The notes under the pieces were generated by a model. It worked only from the letters and a program-made list of their open reading frames with translations, was not told where the DNA came from and did not search any database. This document shows positions 1-7,696 of a stretch of 17,360 nucleotides of DNA, in pieces (within the stretch, counting starts at the first letter, position 1; every line of letters starts with the position of its first letter). The translations under genes and the position numbers were made by a program. Origin of the DNA: Promethearchaeota archaeon (GTDB lineage Archaea > Asgardarchaeota > Lokiarchaeia > Sigynarchaeales > SOKP01); contig JAHLWJ010000067.1 in NCBI GenBank assembly GCA_019057975.1, forward strand, positions 1 to 17,360, given 5' to 3'.

Positions 1-49
1 TTAAGATTTGAATGGTTTAACAATATTTTTTCTGCAATTGTATAACTCA

Positions 50-1336
50 TCATTCCTCACATAATAATTCTTTATTTTCACATAGAATTTCATAATCATT
101 ATCAAGCATTAATATTGATTTGCGAATTATTAAAGATGCATCTAATAAAACTTTAGGATCTACCTTATCTGGAGTATCAATCTTATTATGTGTGTATTTT
201 CCAGCAGATCTAGTTACGATATCAACAGAATCGTATCCTCTTAGATGAAATGGAACAGAATCTGTATGTGCTCCAGTAGATAAATGAAATCCACTTATTA
301 CTATACTTTCTTTAACTGCAGCTTCATCTAAATATTTACAGAGTAACGGTGCTATTTTTTTTCTAGGTAAGACGCCATAAGATTCTAAGTATTCTACTCT
401 ATTTTTAGAATTCCCCGCACATGATATCATATCTAAATTAATATGAAAAATTCTCCCCTTAACAAACTGCTTTTCATGATTATTTACGAAAACCCTTGAG
501 CCCATTGTTCCCAATTCTTCTGCTGAAAATTGACAGAACCATAGATTAAAGTTCTCAAGAGGTTTATCTTTAAAATATTTACTTAGTTCAAAGACAATTG
601 CCATTCCTGAAGCATTATCTAAAGCACCAGGCGAATCATTTTGGGTATTCATAAATAATAATAAGATATTAGAAATTGAAATTAGAATTGTAAATACCCA
701 CATACCAGTTCCCACTATTAATAGATCTAATTTTAGTGGAGTGTATATACGGATAAATAAAGCAATTAAAAAACCTCCTAGAAAAATCCCACAATATAAC
801 CAAATTCGATAAAAAAACACTCTCCAGAATGTTTTAAATGTTTGAGATTTAGAGTCTAAATGAGCTGAGATAATAATGTTTCCAGCATTAGCATTAGAAA
901 GATTCTCTGCTGGTACTTTTACAAATATATTTGTAGCTGAAAGAGTTTTTCCATAGTACTCTCCCCAAAAACCAGGATTTTCAGGGTGTTTCAGCCCCTT
1001 AATAATTAAGAAAATTATGAGAGTCATCGCCCCAACTATAAAGATCGAAATATACAAATTAATATAGGCAAACATTAATATGAACAATGAGAAAGTTAAG
1101 TTAATAACCATAATTAATTTTATCATTGTAGTAGAGTAAAAATCAGAGAATTCGAAAGGTTCTCTATGTATTTGAGAATTTTCAAATCCAATTTTTCTAA
1201 ATGTATCAATAGTAAGAGCAACTGCTTGTTTTTCTCCCTCAGTACCAGCTAAACGAGGAAAACTAAATATTTTAACATAGTTAAATAACTTTTTTACATC
1301 AATCGACAGTTTATTAGTTGACCCCTTATTCTTCAA
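50..1336 (-). CDS. M28-family zinc peptidase with membrane segments
   Basis: Probable membrane-associated aminopeptidase of the M28 family, 428 residues. The two-zinc ligand set of the family is visible: H159 and D161 in SAHLDSK, D240 in GALDNASG, the E273-E274 pair in SAEELG, D302 in INLDMIS, and a late H383 in YTHNKIDTPD. Hydrophobic segments lie at about 71-93, 94-113, 178-198 and 204-228. The peptidase domain is therefore interrupted by membrane stretches between the HxD motif and the next ligand, which is unusual for a soluble M28 enzyme. The start is a TTG; a TATA-like box (tttatataaa, 1351-1360) about 20 nt upstream fits a leaderless message. Substrate is unknown. The family call is firm; localisation and role are inference. 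Confidence 0.88.
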   Translation of the reverse strand: MKNKGSTNKLSIDVKKLFNYVKIFSFPRLAGTEGEKQAVALTIDTFRKIGFENSQIHREPFEFSDFYSTTMIKLIMVINLTFSLFILMFAYINLYISIFIVGAMTLIIFLIIKGLKHPENPGFWGEYYGKTLSATNIFVKVPAENLSNANAGNIIISAHLDSKSQTFKTFWRVFFYRIWLYCGIFLGGFLIALFIRIYTPLKLDLLIVGTGMWVFTILISISNILLLFMNTQNDSPGALDNASGMAIVFELSKYFKDKPLENFNLWFCQFSAEELGTMGSRVFVNNHEKQFVKGRIFHINLDMISCAGNSKNRVEYLESYGVLPRKKIAPLLCKYLDEAAVKESIVISGFHLSTGAHTDSVPFHLRGYDSVDIVTRSAGKYTHNKIDTPDKVDPKVLLDASLIIRKSILMLDNDYEILCENKELLCEE

Positions 1337-1349
1337 TTTTAATCGAAAT

Positions 1350-1360
1350 TTTTATATAAA
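1350..1360 (-). promoter_or_regulatory. TATA-like box of the M28 peptidase gene
   Basis: The A/T-only element tttatataaa (palindromic in part) lies about 15-24 nt upstream of the TTG start at 1336. This spacing suits an archaeal TATA box driving a leaderless transcript, and no Shine-Dalgarno sequence is visible. Confidence 0.4.
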
Positions 1361-1425
1361 TTTTGTTAAAATTCAGCCAAATTTTTAAAATAATAAGGAT
1401 AATTTATGTTTTATTATTTTAAATT

Positions 1426-2034
1426 TTAATTTTGCGTATTTAATTTATCCAAAACCATTTTTTGTATCTTCTCTTGGACAAATTCGATAATATCATCTGA
1501 GCTAATTATATGATAACCTTCTTGTTTGGCTCGAGAAAGATAAAGATTTCTCACTTTATCTAAAAAGGAAGTATCTTCAAATTTCTCTAAATCTTTTTCA
1601 TTTTTCCGAGCTAAAGCAATTTTAGCTCCAATATCTAAAATTATTGTTAAATCAGGAAGACCTATAAATTTATTCAACTGTTTTATCCACTCAACGGATA
1701 TCCTATCAGATTGAATAGATTGATATATTATAGATGATTCTATATAACGATCAGAGATTACAATGTATCCATCATCAAGTTTTTTCTTAATTTCGTTGTG
1801 GAAATGGAGATCTCTATCTGCAGCAAACAATAGCGCGTCTGTAGTAGGGGGAATTTCCTTATTTTTCAAAAATTTTCTCAATAATTTCCCTATATCACTT
1901 TTAGAAGGTTCATGGGTTAAATGAACTCTAAAACCCTTTTTATGCTCCAAAAATCCTGCAAGAAGTTGACTGTGGGTGGTGCTACCACAACCATCGATAC
2001 CATCTAAAACAATGAAGAGGGATTTATATGTCAA
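1426..2034 (-). CDS. tmk: Thymidylate kinase-like protein with altered P-loop
   Basis: Thymidylate kinase family protein (dTMP to dTDP, thymidine nucleotide supply), 202 residues, a normal length for the family. N-terminal FIVLDGIDGCGSTTHSQ aligns with the usual FxEGxDGxGKSTQ motif. The DR(Y) motif is present as ISDRYIESSIIYQS, and PDLTIILDI matches the following beta strand. The Walker A lysine is replaced by serine (S18), while the following T19 and T20 are kept. The start is TTG at 2034, and no ATG lies in a sensible place upstream. It is transcribed divergently from the zinc-ribbon genes. The family is clear. Whether it is an active dTMP kinase, given the missing lysine, cannot be told from sequence. 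Confidence 0.85.
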   Translation of the reverse strand: MTYKSLFIVLDGIDGCGSTTHSQLLAGFLEHKKGFRVHLTHEPSKSDIGKLLRKFLKNKEIPPTTDALLFAADRDLHFHNEIKKKLDDGYIVISDRYIESSIIYQSIQSDRISVEWIKQLNKFIGLPDLTIILDIGAKIALARKNEKDLEKFEDTSFLDKVRNLYLSRAKQEGYHIISSDDIIEFVQEKIQKMVLDKLNTQN

Positions 2035-2138
2035 AATAATCTAAGATATGTAGTTTTCAATTGAAATTTTAAATGAATCTAGTAATTAAATAATCAATAA
2101 GGACTTATTGGTTTTAATCTTAATTAACTTAGATTATT
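2035..2138. repeat. 11-bp inverted repeat flanking the divergent promoter region
   Basis: aataatctaag at 2035-2045 is exactly mirrored by cttagattatt at 2128-2138, 82 nt apart, in the intergenic region between the divergent tmk and zinc-ribbon genes. A shorter palindrome (caataag/cttattg, about 2094-2110) lies between. It could be an operator or cruciform, or chance in A/T-rich DNA. No ORF worth calling was seen here. Confidence 0.35.
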
Positions 2139-2246
2139 AATTTTTTAACAAACTAAAGCATTGTACTGTAAATAAAGTATAAAGTAGTTCCAAAAAGATT
2201 AAAAATATTGAATATTACTAAAGAAAATAAATTATTTATTTTTAAA

Positions 2247-2630
2247 ATGCAAACTAATAATCCAACAGGTTTTTGTCCAAGATGTAACCAAAATGTTTTG
2301 TTAACTCGTAAAGATTTTGATGCTTGTTTAGCAATAATTTTATTGATTTTTACAGCAGGCATCGGTTTAATTATTTATCTAGCTGTGTATTATAGTAGAA
2401 ATGAAGACAGGTGTGTACATTGCGGTACTCAGATTACAGTCTCACAATCTCAGAAATCGTATGCATATCAACCTCAAATACAAACTCAATCTACATTATC
2501 TCCAACGCCAGGAAACATATCTGAAGAAATAAAAGGAGCAACGCCAAATTTTTGCCCTTTATGTGGAGAAAAATTAGAATCTGGAACAAAATTCTGTCCA
2601 AATTGTGGTAGTAAAACTACAGAAGATTAA
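2247..2630 (+). CDS. Zinc-ribbon membrane protein, copy 1
   Basis: Small protein of about 127 residues from the ATG at 2247. An in-frame TTG at 2208 would add 13 residues. Order of parts: an N-terminal CPRC half-ribbon (FCPRCNQNV), a hydrophobic stretch with a glycine turn (ACLAIILLIFTAGIGLIIYL), a second CVHC half, a Q/S/T/P-rich linker, then a C-terminal zinc ribbon with CPLC and CPNC. ATG 2247 is preferred because the paralogue at 2772 begins at the same place relative to its first CxxC. The pattern suggests a small membrane protein with zinc ribbons on the same face. Function is unknown; the C-terminal ribbon resembles the generic double zinc ribbons common in archaea. Confidence 0.75.
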   Translation: MQTNNPTGFCPRCNQNVLLTRKDFDACLAIILLIFTAGIGLIIYLAVYYSRNEDRCVHCGTQITVSQSQKSYAYQPQIQTQSTLSPTPGNISEEIKGATPNFCPLCGEKLESGTKFCPNCGSKTTED

Positions 2631-2709
2631 ATTTATCTAAACTATAGATTAATCCTCCTTTCTAATTTAATTTTGCATTTTATTCCAATCAAAAATTGGT
2701 CTCGAGATC

Positions 2710-2758
2710 ATTAAAGAATTAAAATAATTTTTTTTAAATTAAAGAATTAAAATAATTT
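2710..2758 (+). repeat. Perfect 21-bp direct repeat upstream of zinc-ribbon copy 2
   Basis: A 21-bp sequence beginning attaaagaatt and ending aataattt occurs at 2710-2730 and again at 2738-2758 with no mismatch, 28 bp start to start. It lies directly before the Shine-Dalgarno-like ggag (2759-2762) of the next gene. It may be a duplicated promoter or operator, or a recent slippage duplication. Confidence 0.6.
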
Positions 2759-2771
2759 GGAGATAAGATAA

Positions 2772-3140
2772 ATGATGTATTGTACTCGATGTAATAAGAA
2801 TGTAGAGACAAAAAAGATGGAGTTCAATGTTGCAATAGCAATATTCTTAGCTATATTTACAGGTGGTATTGGATTATTAATTTATGTTGCGATATATCTA
2901 GATAGAGAGAAGAGACCTCGTTGTATTCACTGTAATTCTGTCTGCTATACTCAAATTAGTACTCAACCAAGTTCAAATTATCAATTAATTACTACATCCA
3001 ACCAAAATCAGAATCAGAAAACTGTTTTGTTAACTCAACAAGTTGAGGATAAAGCAAAATTCTGTTTTAACTGTGGGGTTGAGTTGAATCAAAGAGAAGC
3101 TGCTCGATTTTGTCCTCTATGTGGAACCAGTACCGAATAA
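2772..3140 (+). CDS. Zinc-ribbon membrane protein, copy 2
   Basis: A 122-residue paralogue of the preceding gene with the same architecture: CTRC at residues 4-7, a hydrophobic glycine-kinked segment (AIAIFLAIFTGGIGLLIYVA), a CIHC motif, a Q/N/S/T-rich linker, and C-terminal CFNC and CPLC pairs forming a zinc ribbon. The C-terminal ribbon order differs slightly from copy 1: copy 1 has CPLC then CPNC, this one CFNC then CPLC. The ATG at 2772 has a ggag element about 9 nt upstream. The two genes lie head to tail, 141 nt apart, probably from a tandem duplication. Function is unknown. Confidence 0.8.
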   Translation: MMYCTRCNKNVETKKMEFNVAIAIFLAIFTGGIGLLIYVAIYLDREKRPRCIHCNSVCYTQISTQPSSNYQLITTSNQNQNQKTVLLTQQVEDKAKFCFNCGVELNQREAARFCPLCGTSTE

Positions 3141-3146
3141 TTTAAA

Positions 3147-3165
3147 TTTTCTTTTTCTTATTTTT
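3147..3165 (+). terminator. T-rich terminator after zinc-ribbon copy 2
   Basis: Three closely spaced T-runs (tttt-c-ttttt-cttattttt) begin 7 nt after the stop codon, typical of archaeal intrinsic termination on U-tracts. The intergenic stretch to 3290 is convergent, and nothing else was seen in it. Confidence 0.45.
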
Positions 3166-3290
3166 ATATCTTCATGAATTAATAGAAGAATTTATAAGAA
3201 TTAAAGAAATAGTCATCTTCTTTAGAACATTCTAATCCTTCAGCGAATATGTTTTTAAAACCAAATAAATTTTTATTTCTAATAATCAGC

Positions 3291-4505
3291 TTATTTAGAA
3301 TCTGACATTAACTTTTCTTTAATCATTTTTAAGATTGTTGATTCAACAGGAGTACATCCTTGTATAAAGGTTCCATTTTCTTTTTGATTTGATGTACAAT
3401 TTCCAATAAGATATGTATCTGAATAAAGATCTGATTTTTTAATTCCTATTCCTATTGCTAAATTCAAAGGTTTATCAGAAGTATAAAGTTTATCAATAAA
3501 TTCTTTATTATTTTTCAAAAAATTGAATACTGTTGATAAACATGCAGAGCAAGAATCAATATCTATGAGGTTAACATTTTTATATTTAATTGTTATTGAT
3601 TTTGGAGGGGGTTCTAAAGGTTCGATAAATTCATCAATATCAACTGGAATTGTTTTTATGTCATTAGAGGATTTAATTGAGGGTAGTATAAATTCTGAAA
3701 GTAATTTTAAATGAGGAACATCTTTAAGAGACCATTCTGGTTGAGTAATTGCGAGAGCAATTATATCTGCTGCTAAAGAATTAGTTGAAGCTATAATGGT
3801 ATCTAATTTTACAAAATTTCCTGAGGATGGTCCCATTCCTTCATGGGCGTATGAAGCATCTATTATAGCCAAATCAGGAAAAATAATATTTCCAAGATCA
3901 GCTATAGCAATATCTAATTCTTTTATTTTATTCATAGATTTTTTTAATTTTTTAATTATTTCTGGAGCTTGAAAGTGATGTAAGGTGATTTTATCTCTTC
4001 CATATATCAGTCCCTTCATATTTTTAAAACTTAGCGAGGCTCCACAATGCATATGCATTTTTAACACGGGAATAGAAATAACATAATCAATATCATGCCA
4101 GTAGCCCGTTATCCTTATGCTTTTTAGAATTTTTCCATTTGGAATCTCTTTCTTCACCGGAGTGAGCTTATCTAAATCAATAAATTGAAGATCATCATCT
4201 TTTAGTAAATTCTTATAGCCTGATTGCTCAAAAGCTTTTTGTGTATCTGTGTTAATTATTGGAGAATCACCAATTAAATAATTTGCTTCATAGCGATCTC
4301 TCAGATAATTAAAGATTGCTTCTACGACTTCTGGGTTAGTATTAATCCCTAGCTTAGGATCAACTTCTCTACCGACATTTGGTTTCAATAAAACTGTTTT
4401 TCCAGAGAGGTTTGGGATTTCAATTTTATCAAGAGCAACATGAACTGCTTTTGAAATATCTATATTACGAGCAACTGAAACTATAGGTTTTTTCTTCTCG
4501 TCCAT
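3291..4505 (-). CDS. DUF362-family protein coupled to aroE
   Basis: A 404-residue DUF362 protein. Recognisable family blocks are VLLKPNVG (38-45), NPEVVEAI (57-64), IGDSP (78-82), VISIPVLKMH (142-151) and SFKNMKGLIYGRDK (159-172). DUF362 proteins often carry a ferredoxin domain; here that domain is absent. Instead the C-terminal 100 residues hold four cysteines, C319-x2-C322, C370 and C384 (in IQGCTP), which could bind a metal or Fe-S cluster. Its ATG overlaps the aroE stop by one base (taatg), so the two are likely translationally coupled. The biochemical role is not established for the family, and a link to shikimate metabolism is only suggested by the overlap. Confidence 0.82.
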   Translation of the reverse strand: MDEKKKPIVSVARNIDISKAVHVALDKIEIPNLSGKTVLLKPNVGREVDPKLGINTNPEVVEAIFNYLRDRYEANYLIGDSPIINTDTQKAFEQSGYKNLLKDDDLQFIDLDKLTPVKKEIPNGKILKSIRITGYWHDIDYVISIPVLKMHMHCGASLSFKNMKGLIYGRDKITLHHFQAPEIIKKLKKSMNKIKELDIAIADLGNIIFPDLAIIDASYAHEGMGPSSGNFVKLDTIIASTNSLAADIIALAITQPEWSLKDVPHLKLLSEFILPSIKSSNDIKTIPVDIDEFIEPLEPPPKSITIKYKNVNLIDIDSCSACLSTVFNFLKNNKEFIDKLYTSDKPLNLAIGIGIKKSDLYSDTYLIGNCTSNQKENGTFIQGCTPVESTILKMIKEKLMSDSK

Positions 4506-5374
4506 TATATCAACCCAAAGTATTCGATAATTTTATTCTTCATTAGATCTTTATTGGGTTTTTTATTCAACCACCATTCAAATGCTAAAATTCCTTGATT
4601 AACGAGCATGTCTAAACCACCCAGTGTTGTACATCCCGTCTCTGCTGCCTCTTTCATCAATCTTGTTTCAAGAGGATTATAAACAACATCGAATACGAAA
4701 AGATCATCATGAAGTAAATCTTTTGATATTGGGGTTTCATCAACTTTTGGATACATTCCAATAGGTGTTGCATTGATAAGAATATCTGCTTTCTTTATAT
4801 ATTCCTCAATATTATCCTTATTGTTTAATTTACCTTCAATATCTACTTTCATATTATCCCTGATTTCACTAGCAACTGATCTTGCCCTTTCTTCAATTAA
4901 ATCAGTCAAAACAATTTTATTGGCTGCTTCTGCTAAAATATAAGCTATGGATCTAGAAACACCCCCTGAACCTAGAATGAGTATATCTTTTCCAGAGATA
5001 TCAAAACCTATATCTAAAAGAGATTTCTTTGCTCCACCAGCGTCAGTATTTATTGCTTTTAAAATCCCCTCTTCATTTTTAATTGTATTAATAGCCCCTA
5101 TTTTAAGTGCAATTGGATCAACCTCATCGATATACTTAATAACTGCTTTTTTATGAGGGATTGTGACATTCACACCTGTTATACCTAGTGATCGTATGCC
5201 ATTTATAGCTTTTTCAAGGCTATCTGGGTGCACATCAAAAGCTACATACATATAATCAAGTTCAAGCTCTTGAAGAGCTGGATTCCACATTGTAGGAGAC
5301 ATACTATGTTCAATGGGGTGTCCTATGACACATAAAATCTTAGTATGTGAAGTTATTCTTTTTCCTACAGACAT
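4505..5374 (-). CDS. aroE: Shikimate dehydrogenase
   Basis: NADP-dependent reduction of 3-dehydroshikimate to shikimate, cytoplasmic, shikimate pathway. The 289 residues match the family length. Visible motifs: the substrate-binding SMSP near the N-terminus (IGHPIEHSMSPTMWN), NVTIPHK with the catalytic lysine, AINTDAGG with the catalytic aspartate, the nucleotide-binding glycine loop LGSGGVSRS, INATPIGM, and the C-terminal GGLDMLVNQGILAFEWW. ATG start at 5374. It is the upstream gene of a two-gene unit with the DUF362 gene (1-nt overlap). The pathway partners aroK and aroD are close by. Confidence 0.96.
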   Translation of the reverse strand: MSVGKRITSHTKILCVIGHPIEHSMSPTMWNPALQELELDYMYVAFDVHPDSLEKAINGIRSLGITGVNVTIPHKKAVIKYIDEVDPIALKIGAINTIKNEEGILKAINTDAGGAKKSLLDIGFDISGKDILILGSGGVSRSIAYILAEAANKIVLTDLIEERARSVASEIRDNMKVDIEGKLNNKDNIEEYIKKADILINATPIGMYPKVDETPISKDLLHDDLFVFDVVYNPLETRLMKEAAETGCTTLGGLDMLVNQGILAFEWWLNKKPNKDLMKNKIIEYFGLI

Positions 5375-5480
5375 CTTGCAAGCAGAAGTTTTAAATTTTA
5401 TTTAATAATATGTTTAAGAAAAATTGTAATAAATAATTATTTAGCTAATAGTAAGCAGAAATGTGAGGTAAGTATTAAAT

Positions 5481-6038
5481 ATGGATAAAATTAGATTAAG
5501 TACTGGAATAGCTGCTTTTCCTATGCCAGCAGCAGTTATATCTGTAGGAATTGGAGATGATGCAAATTTAATCACTCTAGCTTATGTTGGAAAAGTTTGC
5601 TTAAAACCACCAATTATTGCAATATCTATACAACCTAGACGCCATTCTTATCAATTAATAGAAAATCATGGAGAATTTGCCATTAATTATCCAACTATTA
5701 ACCAGCTGCGAGAAATGGATTATTGTGGTACAAGATCAGGGAGAGATGTGAATAAATGGGAAGTGTTAAACCTAACTAAAGAAAAAGGATCAGTTATTCG
5801 AGTTCCATTAGTAAAAGAATTCCCTTGGAATATGGAATGCAAAGTTATACAGAGAACAGAATTAGGATCACACGTTTGTTATTTTGGTGAAGTGGTTGCG
5901 GTACATTCTGATTCAAAATTTGTTAAAAATGACAATATCGATCCAGATAAAATTAACACTTTCGCCTATATATCAGGTAATTATATTGGTTTAGAAAAGG
6001 GATTTATTGGAAAGCATGGATTTTCATTGAAGAAATGA
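5481..6038 (+). CDS. Flavin reductase-like FMN-binding protein
   Basis: A 185-residue split-barrel flavin reductase-like protein (flavoredoxin type), expected to bind FMN and reduce it or pass electrons. Family features: the N-terminal PMPAAVISVG strand, NLITLAYVGKVCLKPP, where the loop contacts flavin phosphate in relatives, ISIQPRRHSYQLI, GEFAINYPT, and the later GS-H-CYFGEVV strand. The ATG at 5481 has a gaggt element about 11 nt upstream. It is followed 52 nt downstream by the shikimate kinase gene on the same strand and may be co-transcribed. The redox partner is unknown. Confidence 0.85.
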   Translation: MDKIRLSTGIAAFPMPAAVISVGIGDDANLITLAYVGKVCLKPPIIAISIQPRRHSYQLIENHGEFAINYPTINQLREMDYCGTRSGRDVNKWEVLNLTKEKGSVIRVPLVKEFPWNMECKVIQRTELGSHVCYFGEVVAVHSDSKFVKNDNIDPDKINTFAYISGNYIGLEKGFIGKHGFSLKK

Positions 6039-6090
6039 AAAGAATTATCTCCCTATTTATAATATATCTAAATAGAATAACTGAAGAAAT

Positions 6091-6621
6091 ATGACAAAAA
6101 ATTCTATTGCTCTCATTGGATTTATGGCGACTGGTAAAACTACTATAGGCAAAGCATTAGTAGAATATTTAGGAGATGCTTATAAATTCATAGAAACTGA
6201 TCAAATCATAATTGAGATGGCAGGAAAATCAATTCCAAAAATCTTTTCAGAAGAGGGGGAGAAAAAATTCAGAGAATATGAAATTGTAGCTTGTAAAAAA
6301 GCTTCGAATCTTAATAACGTAATAGTGTCATGTGGAGGCGGAGTAGTTTTAAATAAGATAAATATTGAAAACTTAAAAAAAAATTGTCATATTGTCTTAT
6401 TAGAAGCAACTATAGAGGAAATTTATAAAAGAGCATTAAAAGATGGGAAAGAAACTAGACCTGTTATCAATAAGAAAAATCCTAAAAAAGAAATAGAAGA
6501 AGTTCTAAATTTTCGATTATCTTATTATAAAACGGCAGCAGAGATTATTATTGAAACGACCGGCAAGAATATAGAAATGATTGTTAGGGAGATTGTTTCA
6601 AAAACTCAATTAAAAACCTAA
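6091..6621 (+). CDS. aroK: Bacterial-type shikimate kinase
   Basis: ATP-dependent phosphorylation of shikimate to shikimate 3-phosphate. The 176 residues fit the P-loop AroK/AroL family: Walker A GFMATGKTT (10-18), ETDQIIIEMAG with shikimate-binding D37, FRE with R61, the CGGGVV loop (81-86), and a lid segment containing ETRPVI (R123). This is the bacterial/plant fold, not the GHMP-type shikimate kinase usual in archaea, suggesting ancient gene acquisition. It lies between a flavin reductase gene and a small zinc-ribbon gene on the same strand, and near aroE and aroD. Assignment is confident; the origin by transfer is inference. Confidence 0.93.
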   Translation: MTKNSIALIGFMATGKTTIGKALVEYLGDAYKFIETDQIIIEMAGKSIPKIFSEEGEKKFREYEIVACKKASNLNNVIVSCGGGVVLNKINIENLKKNCHIVLLEATIEEIYKRALKDGKETRPVINKKNPKKEIEEVLNFRLSYYKTAAEIIIETTGKNIEMIVREIVSKTQLKT

Positions 6622-6658
6622 ATTTAAATTTATTAAACCTACTAATTATTTAAAATAT

Positions 6659-6668
6659 TTTATAAAAG
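6659..6668 (+). promoter_or_regulatory. TATA-like box before the 57-residue zinc ribbon
   Basis: The element tttataaaag is centred about 23 nt upstream of the ATG at 6686. That spacing implies a leaderless or nearly leaderless transcript, and supports this small gene being expressed on its own. Confidence 0.45.
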
Positions 6669-6685
6669 GGTTAAGGTTTTTTAAA

Positions 6686-6859
6686 ATGACTGAAAGTTGG
6701 AAAAGAGTTAAATGTCCTCAATGTGGCAATGAAAATCCACGCAAGCTTCATGAAGAAGCAGATAAGAATAGCGTGCTTTACTATAGTATGCAAGGCACTC
6801 CCGTGTACAAAAGGAAAATGAAGTGTGGAGATTGCGGTAATCTTTTTAAAAAAAACTAA
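6686..6859 (+). CDS. 57-residue zinc-ribbon protein
   Basis: A complete small gene reading MTESWKRVKCPQCGNEN at the N-terminus and KMKCGDCGNLFKKN at the C-terminus. Two CxxC knuckles (CPQC and CGDC) about 35 residues apart, each followed by G-N, form a four-cysteine zinc ribbon. The middle segment (KLHEEADKNSVLYYSMQGTP) is polar and not low-complexity, so it looks like a selected protein rather than a chance ORF. A TATA-like element lies at leaderless distance. It is convergent with aroD. Its role is unknown; such ribbons occur in archaeal transcription and translation proteins, but nothing here proves that. Confidence 0.8.
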   Translation: MTESWKRVKCPQCGNENPRKLHEEADKNSVLYYSMQGTPVYKRKMKCGDCGNLFKKN

Positions 6860-6866
6860 AATTAGA

Positions 6867-6893
6867 ATTATTTTATTATCTTATTTTTTTATA
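6867..6893 (+). terminator. T-rich terminator between convergent genes
   Basis: A run of T-rich sequence (ttattttattatcttattttttt) begins about 10 nt after the zinc-ribbon stop and ends shortly before the 3' end of the convergent aroD gene. Confidence 0.4.
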
Positions 6894-6909
6894 GTCAATC
6901 AAAAATAGT

Positions 6910-7662
6910 TTACTCAATTTCTTGAAGCACATTTAATGCTTCTCTTAAATTTGTAATTTTAATTTGTCCTGGTGCTGTTTTTTCTTTTAGGGAAGCATAA
7001 GTTAGAAAAGAACCTGCTAAGACACATAAAATTCTTGAGAAGATACCTAAAGTACCCATGCAAAAAGAAATTACTTTCATATTCTCTTTAGAGATTTCTT
7101 TACATAATTTTAAAGGTATTAAATTGTCTTCAAATTTTTGCGCTTTAAAAATCATTTTTAAAATGATTTTTTCCATTTTTTGTGAATCTAATCCATATTC
7201 TTCTCTTAATCTATCTAAAAAATTTTTGATTTGATCAGAAACTATCTCATAAGATGGTGTTTTATCAAAATTATGATATGAGAAAATTAAACTTACGTCA
7301 TTCTGATTAGCTAAATTAATTATTTCACCTAAAATTCTTTTCTCTGTATTCATTTCTATATCTAGATAATTAGGTTGAGATAAAACTAGCGTTTTTAAAA
7401 TTTCAAAACGTAATGTTTCATCAATTTTCATTTTCCCACCTTCTTTATGATCTCTAAACGTAAAGATGACAGGAATTTTAAGTTGAATATTAGCCAACAA
7501 TTCATTTAAAAAACCTTGAGTAATCTGTTGAACATCATCGATATAATCATATCTGAATTCAATTAGATTAGGATCGGATCTTAGTGATCTTGCTATTATT
7601 GATTTTAACTCGAGGATATTTGCGAATTTAATCGGTATCGGCACACAGATATTATATTTCAT
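6910..7662 (-). CDS. aroD: 3-dehydroquinate dehydratase, type I
   Basis: Dehydrates 3-dehydroquinate to 3-dehydroshikimate, the substrate of AroE. A 250-residue type I (Schiff-base) enzyme. Visible: E35 in IEFRYDY, FTFRDHKEGG (67-76), the catalytic H130 in SYHNFDKTP, a Schiff-base lysine most likely K169 in KIILKM, CMGTLGIFSR with the substrate-binding arginine R210, and the closing TAPGQI loop. A typical KIAVMP block around the lysine is replaced by KMIFKAQ, a mild divergence. ATG start at 7662. adk lies 34 nt upstream on the same strand, so the two may share a transcript. Confidence 0.93.
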   Translation of the reverse strand: MKYNICVPIPIKFANILELKSIIARSLRSDPNLIEFRYDYIDDVQQITQGFLNELLANIQLKIPVIFTFRDHKEGGKMKIDETLRFEILKTLVLSQPNYLDIEMNTEKRILGEIINLANQNDVSLIFSYHNFDKTPSYEIVSDQIKNFLDRLREEYGLDSQKMEKIILKMIFKAQKFEDNLIPLKLCKEISKENMKVISFCMGTLGIFSRILCVLAGSFLTYASLKEKTAPGQIKITNLREALNVLQEIE

Positions 7663-7696
7663 AATAAACTAATAAAAAATTGGTAAAAAAATTGAT

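Noticed and set aside
2208..2246. TTG start of zinc-ribbon copy 1
   Set aside because: The ATG at 2247 aligns with the start of the paralogue and the extra 13 residues look non-conserved; the TTG remains possible.
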